The notes beneath the pieces were generated by a model, which saw nothing but the letters and a program-made list of their open reading frames with translations, made no database searches and was not told where the DNA came from. The position numbers and the translations under genes were made by a program. A stretch of 64,000 bases of DNA from Gracilaria domingensis (lineage: Eukaryota > Rhodophyta > Florideophyceae > Gracilariales > Gracilariaceae). This document shows positions 54,136 through 63,958 of this stretch, in pieces; position 1 is the first letter of the stretch; the number at the start of each line of letters is the position of its first letter. Where the stretch lies: positions 124,001-188,000 of the forward strand of contig VCMS01000060.1 of the NCBI GenBank assembly GCA_022539475.1, given 5' to 3'.

Positions 54136-56137
54136 CAGAGGAGTATACGCGTTATAGTGCACCCCTGGGACAGTGCACATCCCTTGCAGTGCACTGAAAT
54201 TGGCATGGCACGAAAGCACACACGTGTCAATTTGTACACCTGTTATATCCATTGCGGCATGAAGCTGTTAAAGCTCTTGAGCAAACCAAGCGTCAAGAAT
54301 CGAAACAGCTCTTTCCACAACATGTCTCCCATCCAAAAGAAACGAACCCAACTCAAGCAGTCTACAAAGCTGCAGATAACCAATGAACTCAGTACTGGGA
54401 CGACAGTAGACGGCATTGTTCGCAAGTACAATGTTTCCCGCCGTACGGTTTACAACATCAAAAAGCGCGCGCACAGCATTCAATCACTCGACGAACAGAG
54501 TCGCACACTCAATTGCTTTCGACAACGACCTGCAAAGTACCCAGAAATTGAGCAAAGGCTTCTGCACTTTCTTTCCGCCGCCCGAGCAATGAAAATGCCC
54601 GTAACAGCAAGCGTTATACAAGTAAAAGCGCGACAGATCCATCACCACCTTATGCAGAGCAACAACGAGACGCTTTGCGCTGCGATCCAAGATTTCAAAG
54701 CATCAAATGGTTGGGTTCAGAAATTTGTCATTAGGCACAACCTTAAGTCTGTTTCTCTTCATGGTCAGGCTGGCAGCGTCGATGTGCTGAAAGTGGCGGG
54801 AGATATCTCAACATTACGTCAACAATTGAGTGCGTTTGACCCTAACAACATCTTTAACGTCGATGAAACAGGACTTTTTTACAGGTTGTTACCTAGACGG
54901 ACATACATTTTGCAGAATGAGAACAGGAAAACGGTGCGAGGCACCAAAAATATGAAGGCAAAGGACCGTATCACCGGTTTCATTTGTACCAATGCCACGG
55001 GAACGTTAAAGCTCCCGGTGGCAGTCATCGGATCCTCAAAAGAGCCGCGATGTTTTCGAAAACAAACCCCTCCCCTCCCATACTTCTCACAGAAGAATGC
55101 GTGGTCAGACGAACCGACATTTAGGAAGTGGTTCTACACCGTCTTTTTGCCCATTGTCAGGAAGCATACAAACTCAGATGTCGCTCTCATCATGGATAAT
55201 TGCTCTGCTCACGGAGATTTGAAGGATAACAGGGATCAGGTAACTATATTTAACCTGCCTCCGAACTGCACTGCGCTCTTTCAACCTATGGATTGCGGTG
55301 TTATCGCCGCACTTAAAGTGCGGTATCGTCATCTTCTTTTGAACGAAATCATATGGTCTTTCGAAGATCGTGATCAGCGTAGAAAACTTGCAAAAAGTAT
55401 GACGGCCGGGACTAAAGGTTTGGCTGAGGGCCATGAACCTCATTTATTAGATGCAATGGAACTAGTAGTGAAGGCTTGGGAGGCTGTCAGCGAAAGGACG
55501 GTTATTCGATGCTGGATAAAATCAGAGTTACTACCAAAAACGGTTCGCTCTGATATGGAGGCTGTCTATGGCAAACAGAATTTGTTGCAGTCTAGGGAGC
55601 AAGAATGTTTAGAGGAAGATTTATGTACTGCGTTCAAGACATTGCGGATTTGTGCAAGCAAGGAGGGTCAAACAGATACTTTGTTAAATAATGTTTGCAA
55701 CGAGGACGTCATTCGTTGGGTTAATATCGAGGATAACCCGGATGTGCAAGGAGCAATGTTAGAAGATGTTTGTGAAGACTTAGTTAATGAAGCTTTATTG
55801 GAAAACAGTAATGATAATGAGGAAGAGAAAGAGAGACTAACACACTCTACGATTGATGCTGTTGCAGTGGTTAAACCAGTCCCTAGTTCAGGTGTGATCT
55901 CGAAAATGTTTGCCTCGCTCGAGAGGTTGGCCACGGACTGCAAGCTGGATAGATTTGGGCATTTGCTTCGCGTAGCGAAGAGGGAGGTGCTGAACATTTC
56001 GACGCGGAGGGCAATGGAGCGACAAAGACAGACGAAGTTGTCCGAGTTCTGGCAGTAAACACTCTAGAGTGCACTCTCTCTGTAGTGCACTCGTAGGGGC
56101 TTTGACACGGGGGTGCACTATAGCGTGGGGTCGACTG
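54136..56137 (+). mobile_element. pogo-type DNA transposon, 2002 bp, apparently complete
   Basis: Terminal inverted repeats start CAG and share a core (tatagtgcacccc) about 16-30 bp in: left from 54136, right end ...gactg at 56137. Both sides are flanked by TA (54134-54135 and 56138-56139), the pogo/Tc1 target duplication. Subterminal agtgcact repeats occur at both ends. It holds a single intact transposase gene. Confidence 0.9.
54322..56058 (+). CDS. pogo/Tigger transposase, intact (578 aa)
   Basis: The frame is open further upstream, but the ATG at 54322 puts the start just before the first DNA-binding helix-turn-helix, as in the family (residues about 14-48, TVDGIVRKYNVSRRTVYNIKKR). A CENP-B-like second helix-turn-helix follows (about 130, WVQKFVIRHNLKSVSLHGQ). 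The DDE/DDD catalytic domain has D181 (NVDETGLF), D292 (MDNCSAHG) and D324 (QPMDCGVI). The last residues (QTKLSEFWQ) fit the PCNA-binding PIP-box consensus Q-x-x-(I/L/M)-x-x-aromatic-aromatic. Drosophila pogo transposase is known to bind PCNA through such a box. No interruptions, so the element may still be active. Confidence 0.93.
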   Translation: MSPIQKKRTQLKQSTKLQITNELSTGTTVDGIVRKYNVSRRTVYNIKKRAHSIQSLDEQSRTLNCFRQRPAKYPEIEQRLLHFLSAARAMKMPVTASVIQVKARQIHHHLMQSNNETLCAAIQDFKASNGWVQKFVIRHNLKSVSLHGQAGSVDVLKVAGDISTLRQQLSAFDPNNIFNVDETGLFYRLLPRRTYILQNENRKTVRGTKNMKAKDRITGFICTNATGTLKLPVAVIGSSKEPRCFRKQTPPLPYFSQKNAWSDEPTFRKWFYTVFLPIVRKHTNSDVALIMDNCSAHGDLKDNRDQVTIFNLPPNCTALFQPMDCGVIAALKVRYRHLLLNEIIWSFEDRDQRRKLAKSMTAGTKGLAEGHEPHLLDAMELVVKAWEAVSERTVIRCWIKSELLPKTVRSDMEAVYGKQNLLQSREQECLEEDLCTAFKTLRICASKEGQTDTLLNNVCNEDVIRWVNIEDNPDVQGAMLEDVCEDLVNEALLENSNDNEEEKERLTHSTIDAVAVVKPVPSSGVISKMFASLERLATDCKLDRFGHLLRVAKREVLNISTRRAMERQRQTKLSEFWQ

Positions 56138-56139
56138 TA

Positions 56140-56830
56140 ATGCGCCCGCCGCCAGCCAATGGTCCATGCGAGCAACAGGGATAAAAGCGCGTGCCGTGCG
56201 CGTGTTGGTAACGAAAGAAGCTAGCGCAGTTTTCAGAAATTTTTGAGGCACAATGTCCAACCCAATGATTGTCATCGTGACTTTTCTTCCTCCGTGACCG
56301 CGCTATGCACCCTAGCCACCGCACATCAAATAATTTTTATCAAGAGCGTGTGTGTGTGTGTGCGTGAGAGTGAGTGTTTATGTGTGTGTGTGTGTGTGTG
56401 TGTGAGATGTACGCACGCTTTCCAGCTGCACGGAGTGGTGCCAACTAGGAGCATGCCTCACGCTTTGCAGCTGGAAGGTACTATATATCTTTTGGTGTTG
56501 AACTGGGTTTGAGCCTATCTTTGGTGTGGTTCTACATTTCAAATAAAAAAATATTCAATCTTGTGCTTTGCAGCGCGTCGGAAAAAGTCACACACATACA
56601 TCAACACCTACGTAGGAGTTACCTGTATCGTATTATTTAAGCGAAATTCAAGCCACGCAGCCAGAGCGTGGCGAGTAAAATTTACACCCCACGCTCTATC
56701 TGTACTGTAAGTACGACGCGAGCGAGGCGAGTAAGTGCGCAGGCGCACTTACTCGCCGCGCTCGCGTCGTCACCTTTTTTCCACAGTTACCTTCGTTCGT
56801 TGGTGCAGTGGCGCTATCCTATTTCAATCG
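56140..56830. repeat. Gene-free stretch with (TG)n microsatellite and a hairpin
   Basis: (TG)n tracts lie at 56348-56361 and 56381-56404. At about 56715-56770 gacgcgagcgaggcgagtaagtgcgc is followed by its near-complement, a long hairpin. No gene seen. Confidence 0.6.
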
Positions 56831-56930
56831 CACCATATAAGACGAGCGAGCTCTAATCGCCCCCATACTTCCTTGCCAGACTAAGAACCCACCCGCAATC
56901 CTACTTCAGTCGCCATCCATTTCGACCAAC

Positions 56931-57185
56931 ATGACCTCCCGTTCGCACGCCACATCGATTCCCCTTGCATCCATCGACGCACAAATTGACGCCGCACAAT
57001 CACGAAGGTCTCTGTCATTGTCGGCTCGGTCGTCGCTCCAAGTATCCGAATCGAATTTCACCCCGAAGCACCAAAAAGTAACCCTCACAACCCCGTCGGC
57101 GCCGCTCTCGTCATCGCTGCTGACGGCTCCTGAGTCTCCGCCGCTGTTCTGTCTGCCACCGTCTGTCGGCCAGAGTCATATCTGA
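56931..57185 (+). CDS. PSVGQ-tail small protein, copy 5 (84 aa)
   Basis: TATA box (ccatataaga) at about 56833, ATG about 97 nt later. The body has diverged (AQSRRSLSLSARSSLQVSES) but keeps the length and TLTTPSAP; tail ESPPLFCLPPSVGQSHI, with Leu for the third Pro and Ile for the last Phe. About 230 nt after the stop a gcgacacatgtg block matches the other copies. Confidence 0.62.
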   Translation: MTSRSHATSIPLASIDAQIDAAQSRRSLSLSARSSLQVSESNFTPKHQKVTLTTPSAPLSSSLLTAPESPPLFCLPPSVGQSHI

Positions 57186-57453
57186 AGAACTTGTATGGTG
57201 TCCTTCGCAGAGCATGACATCATCTTCGTTATTTCACCATCAACGAATCCCACTGCAACATTACGCAGTTTACAAATATCAGAATGGTTACATGCTCTCT
57301 ATCTATTGGTTAGCGCGCGAATCGCTGCCAGCGCGTTGAAGCTTCTATTTTTCTTGGTGCTAGTAATTGTCATAAAAGCGCGACACATGTGTCCGCCACT
57401 CTAGTTCTGTCGTGATTAGCATGTGATGTGTTGGAGCTCAAACATAGATCCTC

Positions 57454-57570
57454 TAGGGCCGTATCCATGACTTTATGATTACGCCGAAAAGAACAGCGAC
57501 ATTTGACTATCTGACTGCTACTGAATAGCAGTAGTCAGAAAAAAAGTAGTCAATGCAGTCATAAGTATCT
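57454..57570. mobile_element. hAT-type MITE fragment
   Basis: Begins tagggccgtatccatgac, close to the left end of the 21797 element, with tagtcag motifs inside; the right terminal block is missing or diverged after gcagtcataagtatc. Confidence 0.45.
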
Positions 57571-57579
57571 AGAAACAAT

Positions 57580-58520
57580 CGTCTCAAGCAGAGACATTTT
57601 GAGCCGTTGTTTGATACTTCGGGTCTTTATCGATACCTTGCTTTTAATACATTCGACTTGCGCGCATAGACTTCTATTCTTTCTCTCTCCACTCACTTTT
57701 TGCGACGGAGAGGCACAGACATGCTTTCCCTTCCACTGCTCTACGAATATGAGAAAGAAAATGATATTCTAGAAATGGCTGAGGTACTACGGTGCGTTGC
57801 CCATTCAGAGGTTCCAACTTCATCAATATCACAAGAAAAATTGCTGCGTCCTAACGCGTGTGTGTTTCGTAGGGTGGTGACAAAAGTAGCAAAAAAAGTA
57901 TTGAGAGATTTACGGTTTGAAAGAAATGAAACAAGTGAAACAAGTTTGTCAATGGCTCTAAAGCCGATTGATTACTCTATTGGCTACTTTAGGTACAACT
58001 TCCAGAGAAGGGAGTGACCGTTGCCATGCGCATTCGTGGTGCGAGCAGGGGTACGACGACTCGTCGTCGACGAGGGCAGCGCCCATTCCAACGCGGTAGA
58101 GGAACGGCAGCGTTGCTGTCACGCTCCACTCATCCTTTGAAAAAGGAAAAAAATACTCAGAAATGGCTCAATTTTAATAGCGGACGCTTCCAATCGCTTC
58201 GAGGTGTGATCAGGCGCATTCTGTAGCAATATTTTATTCCTGTGGTGATTGGAACGGTACTATCGTTCAATTACCACAGGAATCATGCCATGCGCTACGA
58301 TGACGGGCATGCCAGGCATCGTCCGCATGGGACATGCGAACACGAAGGTGCAGTAGCTTGAAATGCGGTTAAATTTCGCGGTACACGTATCTAACCAAAT
58401 TTTTGAGCTAACAAGGAAGGAAGGAAGGAAGGGAAGAAGGAAAGAAAATCAAAAAATGATGATGAGGAATGGATTCGTGGTCGAAACCAGTTTATTGCCT
58501 CCAAGAGGGTGCTGCTGCCC
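57580..58520. other. Stretch with a weak 98-codon open frame and a purine tract
   Basis: An ATG at 57721 opens a frame to 58017 (MLSLPLLYEYEKENDILEMAEVL...). It has ordinary composition but matches nothing I know and is short, so I leave it uncalled. A ggaa-rich tract lies at about 58413-58445, and ttccaatc/gattggaa-type inverted repeats near 58230-58275 (cctgtggtgatt...aattaccacagg). Confidence 0.4.
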
Positions 58521-58628
58521 CCACTTATAGGGCTACTTCAGCCGCGGAAGCTCTTATCGCCCTCCAACTTCCTCATCAAATTTGCACGCTGTCTGCAATC
58601 CACATCGTTGCACACTCCTTCGACCAAC

Positions 58629-58883
58629 ATGACCTCCCCTTCGCCTACCTTCTCGGTCCCCATAACTACTTCCCTCTCGCAGAGTCGCACTGCACAGCCA
58701 CGTACGTCCGTGCAAATGTCAGCTTCACCGTCACTTCACGTACCAGCTTCCCACGCCACACCGCAACACCAATCAATCACCCTTACAACCCCTTCGGCGC
58801 AGCTTTCGTCATCTCTGCAGCCTGTCCCTGTATCCCCACCGCCGTTCTGTCTGCCACCGTTTGTCGGTCAGACTCATTTCTGA
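58629..58883 (+). CDS. PSVGQ-tail small protein, copy 6 (84 aa)
   Basis: TATA-like acttatag at about 58523, ATG about 105 nt later (MTSPSPTFSV), chosen by alignment; the frame is open upstream. Body AQPRTSVQMSASPSLHVPAS with TLTTPSAQ; tail VSPPPFCLPPFVGQTHF. Diverged from copies 3, 4 and 7 along its length yet exactly 84 residues. Confidence 0.62.
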   Translation: MTSPSPTFSVPITTSLSQSRTAQPRTSVQMSASPSLHVPASHATPQHQSITLTTPSAQLSSSLQPVPVSPPPFCLPPFVGQTHF

Positions 58884-58899
58884 ATGTATCGTGTATTCC

Positions 58900-59830
58900 C
58901 ATTCAGAGAGCATGAGATCATCTTCATCATTTCAACACTGGCCAGTCCCCCTGCAGCTTTACCTCGGTTACACATATCAGAATGCGTACATATTTCATCC
59001 ACTCTTTCAACTTTTCTGTAGATCACAGCCAATCCTACTAATTTCGGCTGCTACGTCCATTGGGGATATGTTATTGCCATGGAGTCGCGATACATTATTC
59101 AGCAGCCAGAAGTGTTGATCGTGACATGCGATTTGAATTGGGCTACGCTACGTACCAAGCAAACATGCCCAAACCCCAACTCAACTGCATGTAGATATCT
59201 TCTAGGAAGGCAAACCAAACGCCCACTGACAGTAAGACACCAACTTCTCTAATCTGTTTGCGTCTCGCTGACTTGCTTCAGATAGTTCAAAATAGATTTA
59301 TTTCAGAGCTATGCGCATCAAAAGGAAACAGGTTTCAACACAAGTGCAATTAGATACGTAGAACACGTCAACGTGAACGGCGAGCCGTGTGGACCAACAT
59401 CACCAGAAATAAAGCACAATGCACATGCCCTGCTAGGCAATTGGAACAGGTAATAAAGGTATCCAACATTATTACGGGCCGAAGAGGTCGTAGCAGAGTG
59501 GGCCTGAGAGCATGTGGCAGTGTTCGCCATTTAGGCATGTGTCTCGTGTCATGGCAAGGTGCCAACCTTCCTAAGCCTTAAACCTTTTCTACACTGGGAC
59601 GTGGACAATTTTTCAACTGTCTGTTGTCCACAATTTTGGGGTCGCTTCTTGAGCGACCCCAACGAAGAGACACTTGATGAACTGTTCTATCAGATTTGTT
59701 TTTAATTTTTCCGGCTGCCAAGTTATTTTCTTTTTAATTCTTGCGTGCCACGTGTGCAATTTGTGAGTGTCCTTGTCCCTATGTAGAAAGGCCCTAAGGG
59801 CCGTAACGCTGTCAATGGCCACCATCCTCT
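58900..59830. other. Gene-free stretch
   Basis: The first 230 bp are the 3' part of the copy 6 cassette. The rest shows no coding character. At about 59830-59940 there is a tail block (gtggccacgtggccaccat...tatttttgacaaagc) shared with the ends of the A-B units near 51250 and 38650. Confidence 0.45.
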
Positions 59831-60009
59831 GACCGGCGGCCAGTGCTACCGAGTTGCCGACACAGCGTGGCCACGTGGCCACCATATTCCGTACCAAAAA
59901 AATGCAAGATGGCTCTGAAACATTTATTTTTGACAAAGCTTCATTCATTCCCACACCGCTCTAACACGAGCTGCACGAGCCGTATCGAAATCTTCGTGCT
60001 GATGCTCCG

Positions 60010-60300
60010 GCATCCGTCCACACCCCGTTACACTAATCGAAGCACACATTCCTGCCACCACACATCCTCCCACATCTGCCTCATTTTCCGCTCCGCCGTC
60101 GCAACATTTACCCGCCCCGTATGTAGCCCCGCCGTACCAACCAGCTGCCCTCGAAACCCGGGCCAAGCCACGCCACGCCGCACTCGTTGTCGGTGCAGCC
60201 TGCACACATAAATGTATGGCCTCAATCCTTCTGTCTAACGACATCTTTGGCGTAGGAGCGTTTCTGATTATTTTGCTTCATCCGATTCACAGAGCTTAAG
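60010..60300 (+). pseudogene. PSVGQ-tail small protein, decayed copy 8
   Basis: DNA from about 60085 to 60300 aligns with copy 2 (ccgctccgccgtc, ggtgcagcctgcac, gcgtttctgattattttgc against catttctgagtgctttg, cgattcacagagc against ggttcacagcgc). The tail motif is lost and no ATG stands in the usual place. Confidence 0.55.
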
Positions 60301-60309
60301 TTTACCCCC

Positions 60310-61010
60310 CTCATTCTACGAGTAAAGAGCTTCTTCGTAACTCCGACACTGTTCTTTCTGTCATTCTGCAATGTGATCTCTATTCACTGATCATGCTCTC
60401 CAGGTAATGGCAGCGGCTTCCACGTCGTTGCTCCTTCGCTGTGTGATTGCAATCATGATGATGGACCTCCTGCTATTTACTAGTTGAGAATAGCACCGAC
60501 TGAGATAAAAAATTTCTCATCAGCCTCATCTTTACAGGCAGGCTGTTAATGAATTCAGTTTCCGTTCGAACCAGCCAACCTAACTTACTGCGTTTAGAAT
60601 ATTAGATAGTCTCACAAAATTGCAAACGGATTTCACGACAACGGAGAACGTTCGTCAAGAATAAGGCCGTGTTTTGGAGACAGTGTCCATATATCTGCGG
60701 TACGAGCGAATCTTCACCTCATCAATTGGGTACCGAGCACATGTAAAGGGATGATGAAATCGATAGCGCATGCTTGGTATTTGTAGGCACGAAGTCGTCC
60801 CCATGGGACTCACTGAACCCGTTCGGTTGTGCGGCAAGGTGTAGAAAAACGCCATGCGCGAGTGCTTGTTCTGCGTCTCTGAGTGACCGAGACCCCTAAA
60901 GACCTATAATCGTGAGGCAGTTTTCCTTCAGCCTTGCTCGACCTTGCGCAGCTCTCGGTGAACTCGTGGGCCAATTTGCGCCCGGGCCAAGGACCGGGAG
61001 GGCTACGACC
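60310..61010. other. Gene-free stretch
   Basis: No open frame with coding character, repeat or hairpin of note on either strand. Confidence 0.5.
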
Positions 61011-61191
61011 AAAAAGCAGGGCCATATTTTCGACTATAATGTTTACCGGCTGAGAAGTCAAGTAGTCATGCTAATTTGGCTGTGATCGCCCTTTTGTAGT
61101 CGAAAAGTAGTCACAAGAAGCATCGAGACAAAGGTCACTGGTAATTTACTCAGATTCGGACAGAGAGCTCTCTAAAATTTTGCGAGCCACT

Positions 61192-61476
61192 TTAATTACT
61201 TATAGTCCGGCGAAATGCTGTAGCTCTAGGATGCATCAAAGTTTGCTGTGATACCGTAAGCATTTGTGTCTCAGAATGAATAAAGGAGCGTATAGTCTCC
61301 GTCATTTCCAGGGTTCCAGAGAGCAGTGATTGCCTTTGATTGCCTTCGACGCGACCAAAATCACTGAACAGCCTTTCAGCGGAGGCAGAAGAGGCCTGGG
61401 CCGATAATGCAAATCTTGCTACCTTGTTAAATGAAACTGGGCTAACTAGGCCAGGTTCGTCGTTTGCACGTTCCAA
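61192..61476 (-). pseudogene. hAT transposase, C-terminal dimerisation fragment
   Basis: About 94 codons matching the hATC region: the hallmark LS.QASSASAERLFS block and R..L.......I..FI pattern. hAT transposases dimerise through this region and use it for catalysis. The catalytic core upstream is missing or out of frame; DPGAALTFW in another frame just 5' may be a remnant. Non-functional. Confidence 0.85.
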
Positions 61477-61540
61477 AATGTTAACGCCGCACCTGGATCT
61501 TGTCTTCTTTTTTCTGTTACATTGATCTATGCGGTGGTCG

Positions 61541-62001
61541 CAGGGGCGGGCGTACTTGTGACTGACTAAATTGTAATTTCTCTACTCATTAGTCACAAGA
61601 AAAAATTATATAGTCAGTGATGTTAGTCATAGAAAGCTTTGTAATATTTTTTAGCTCACTTGTATTAACTTCAGACGCAATTGCGTCCACCAAAGCACTT
61701 TTGGTGCGTTCCGCAAAATGTAGAAGTTTATACTTTGCGCTACGAAATTGTTTTTAAGCTCACTTGTAACAAAAACTCGAAATAAATTGGAAGTTTTCAA
61801 CCTTTTCTTTGAAAATCTTTGAGCGTATTTTAGTAAAAAAGAGCATATCTAACCTCCGAGTTTTGTGAATATGCTCCTACTTCTGTATTACGGTAGACTT
61901 TTGCGTTTACCACACCATCGTAAAGGATCTGGGCTTTGCTATGACTAAGATGACTAAATGTTTTTTACCCTCGTAGTCAGTCAGCCACAAATACGGCCCT
62001 G
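61541..62001. mobile_element. hAT-type non-autonomous element, 461 bp, perfect 8-bp target duplication
   Basis: Starts CAGGGGCGGGCGTACTTGTG and ends CAGCCACAAATACGGCCCTG. Flanked by GGTGGTCG at 61533-61540 and 62002-62009. AT-rich interior without a gene. Ends are of the same family as the 184-bp element at 21797. Confidence 0.92.
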
Positions 62002-62219
62002 GGTGGTCGACGATGCGTTGAATTGATTGCTCTATAGAGCATGTATTTCTATAGATCATCTTACGGTACGTGCAGGTTGTCTTATGTATCTGTGAAAGAC
62101 CAGGAGAAGGTCCACGACAATTTTCAGTGACTTCTACAGAATTGTTGTAGTCAAGTAGCCATAGTCATTAAAACATCTGGCGTAGTCGTGGAGTCGAAAA
62201 TAGGGGCGTGCAAAAAGCC

Positions 62220-62800
62220 CACGAAGGTGGTTCCCGATTGAGCAATGGCCGCTCTAGTGCGCAATCTGGAATCGCGGAGATGTTATTGGGACTCCCTGTG
62301 TGGTAGATAGATGCTATCAACTGTGCGAATGGCTATCGCACACCCTGTCACTGCATCTGCATCTGACAGCACACACACGCAGCCACATGGAGCATGGTTC
62401 ACTGGGAGGCAGGCATATCCATCTCTTCTTGTTACCCCACGAGGACACGACTCGCACTTTGTGTGGTGCGCCGAGAGGGTAGCAAAGCATTTGCAGCTGA
62501 CAGCTGACAGCACTACAACGAGCCATATCGCATTCACGCACCCACCGAGTGGAACCTGAGGCTCACGTCATGGTAGTTTCACTTGAATTTCACTAAAAAA
62601 TTTTGCGACTACAACTTCCGCAATACGTTCTAAGAATCTAGGAGGCGAGTGAGCCCGACGCGACTATTATCAATTTGAGCCCCAGCGGACGCACGGACGG
62701 ACGCACGGACGCGCGGACGAGGGATTGAGGATTCATCACAGCGATTCAACCTGAAGCATGCTTAACAATTCGGAGAATTCTCCGATACACGCAGGTCGTC
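62220..62800. other. Gene-free stretch with short tandem repeat
   Basis: A cggacgca-type tandem repeat lies at about 62689-62718 (cggacgcacggacggacg...). Otherwise no gene; short overlapping frames at 62283-62559 are on both strands and have no coding character. Confidence 0.5.
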
Positions 62801-62924
62801 ATCGCACGATAAAAGCACCTCCAATGCCCTCGCGCATCATCTCACGGCTCCAATCGCCCCCCCAACTTCCTCCTCGAACTTGAGGACATCCGCCATCCTG
62901 CATCAACCGCAGCCTTCGGCCAAC

Positions 62925-63185
62925 ATGAGCTCCAGTTCGCACATCCGCCCGCGTTCAAAGTCTACAACATCTCCCGGCACACAACGTCGCACCGCGCAAT
63001 CTCGTACATCTCTGCCATTGTCTGCTCTGCCGTCGTTCCATGTACCAGCCTCGCGGTCCACCCCACAAAGCCAACCAATCACCCTAACAACCCCAATGGC
63101 GCCACACTCTTCATCGCTTTCGCTGGTCCTTGAATCTCCGCCGCCGTTTTGTCTGCCACCATCTGTCGGCCAGAGTCATTTCTAA
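62925..63185 (+). CDS. PSVGQ-tail small protein, copy 7 (86 aa)
   Basis: TATA-like gataaaagc at about 62808, ATG (MSSSSHIRPR) about 116 nt later. Body AQSRTSLPLSALPSFHVPAS, QPITLTTPMAP; tail ESPPPFCLPPSVGQSHF. Two residues longer than most, near the N-terminus. Very close to copies 3 and 4 through the gene and for some 430 nt after the stop, where an insertion interrupts the match. Confidence 0.67.
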   Translation: MSSSSHIRPRSKSTTSPGTQRRTAQSRTSLPLSALPSFHVPASRSTPQSQPITLTTPMAPHSSSLSLVLESPPPFCLPPSVGQSHF

Positions 63186-63630
63186 ATGCTTCGTATGATA
63201 TCGTTCACGGAGCAGAAGACCATTATCGCCGTTTTTACATCAGTGATACGGGTAGTCTCTCCGCACGCCTGCCTTGTCTATTTATCTCAATGCGTACAAT
63301 TTCTCTAGCTATTGGTTCGGCTTTTGTGTTGATCACAGCCACCGAACCTCAGTCCCTATCTTCATTGGTGCTTGTAGTTTTCATGAGGTCACGACACATG
63401 TGTCTACCACAAGTTTGGTCGTGGTTCACATGTCGTGGAGGGGAGCTCAAACTTTGATGTTGACATCCTACATGAATTGTTTCCCCCCCTTCCCTTCCGT
63501 TCCGACCGGACGTTCCTAAGAACACACCCGACTGCATGTACTTGCTTTCTGGGGAGGTAAATCAGACTCTAACTAAAGGTGTCGTCAGCTATGATCTTGT
63601 TGTTGCATCACATTTGCTTGCTTCAAAGAT

Positions 63631-63958
63631 TTTATTTTATTGATCGCTCATGTGTTGCTCTCTGTTGATCTTTGTTTCTTGGGGATGTGGGAGATACAGA
63701 CCAGGCCAGAGCCCAAGGGCATCTGCTGCACCATAGAGTCACTACTCTATGCGTTCAGTGAGTCCTCACTAGGACTGCACTGCTCCCAGGGCGGGCGTGG
63801 AGGGTGAAAAACAGAGCGATAGGCTTGATCGCTTCCGCCGGCGTCGAGCGGGACGCAAGAAGCTCGAAGATGAGCGCCGCCGCCAGCGCTGATCAAGACC
63901 TGCCATTCCGCTGCCACGTCCGCTACCAATCAAATCTGTTCTTCGTTCCTCGAAATTA
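63631..63958 (-). mobile_element. About 328-bp insertion in the copy 7 cassette, possible retroposed sequence
   Basis: Copies 3 and 4 have uninterrupted sequence here (gcttcaaagat...gtcaagttttcac or its complement), while copy 7 has an extra block. Read on the minus strand it ends caataaaataaaa, like an A-rich tail after a poly(A) signal, which suggests a SINE or retrocopy. About 7 bp of target is missing, and no duplication is seen. I cannot recognise its source. Confidence 0.5.

Larger units (their letters stand above)
61017..62211 (-). mobile_element. hAT transposon relic with transposase C-terminus, carrying a nested MITE
   Basis: One end at 61017 reads cagggccatattttcgacta; near 62190-62211 the DNA reads gagtcgaaaataggggcgtg, a diverged inverse of it. 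The flanks are (c)caaaaag and gcaaaaag, a 7-of-8 match to a target duplication. Inside, a minus-strand frame (61192-61476) encodes the hAT dimerisation region: FALSAQASSASAERLFSDFGRVEGN and a following helix. The rest of the transposase is gone. A second hAT element sits inside at 61541-62001. Confidence 0.75.

Noticed and set aside
56348-56404. CRISPR-like or satellite array
   Set aside because: It is a plain (TG)n microsatellite; no spaced repeats anywhere in the window form a CRISPR array.
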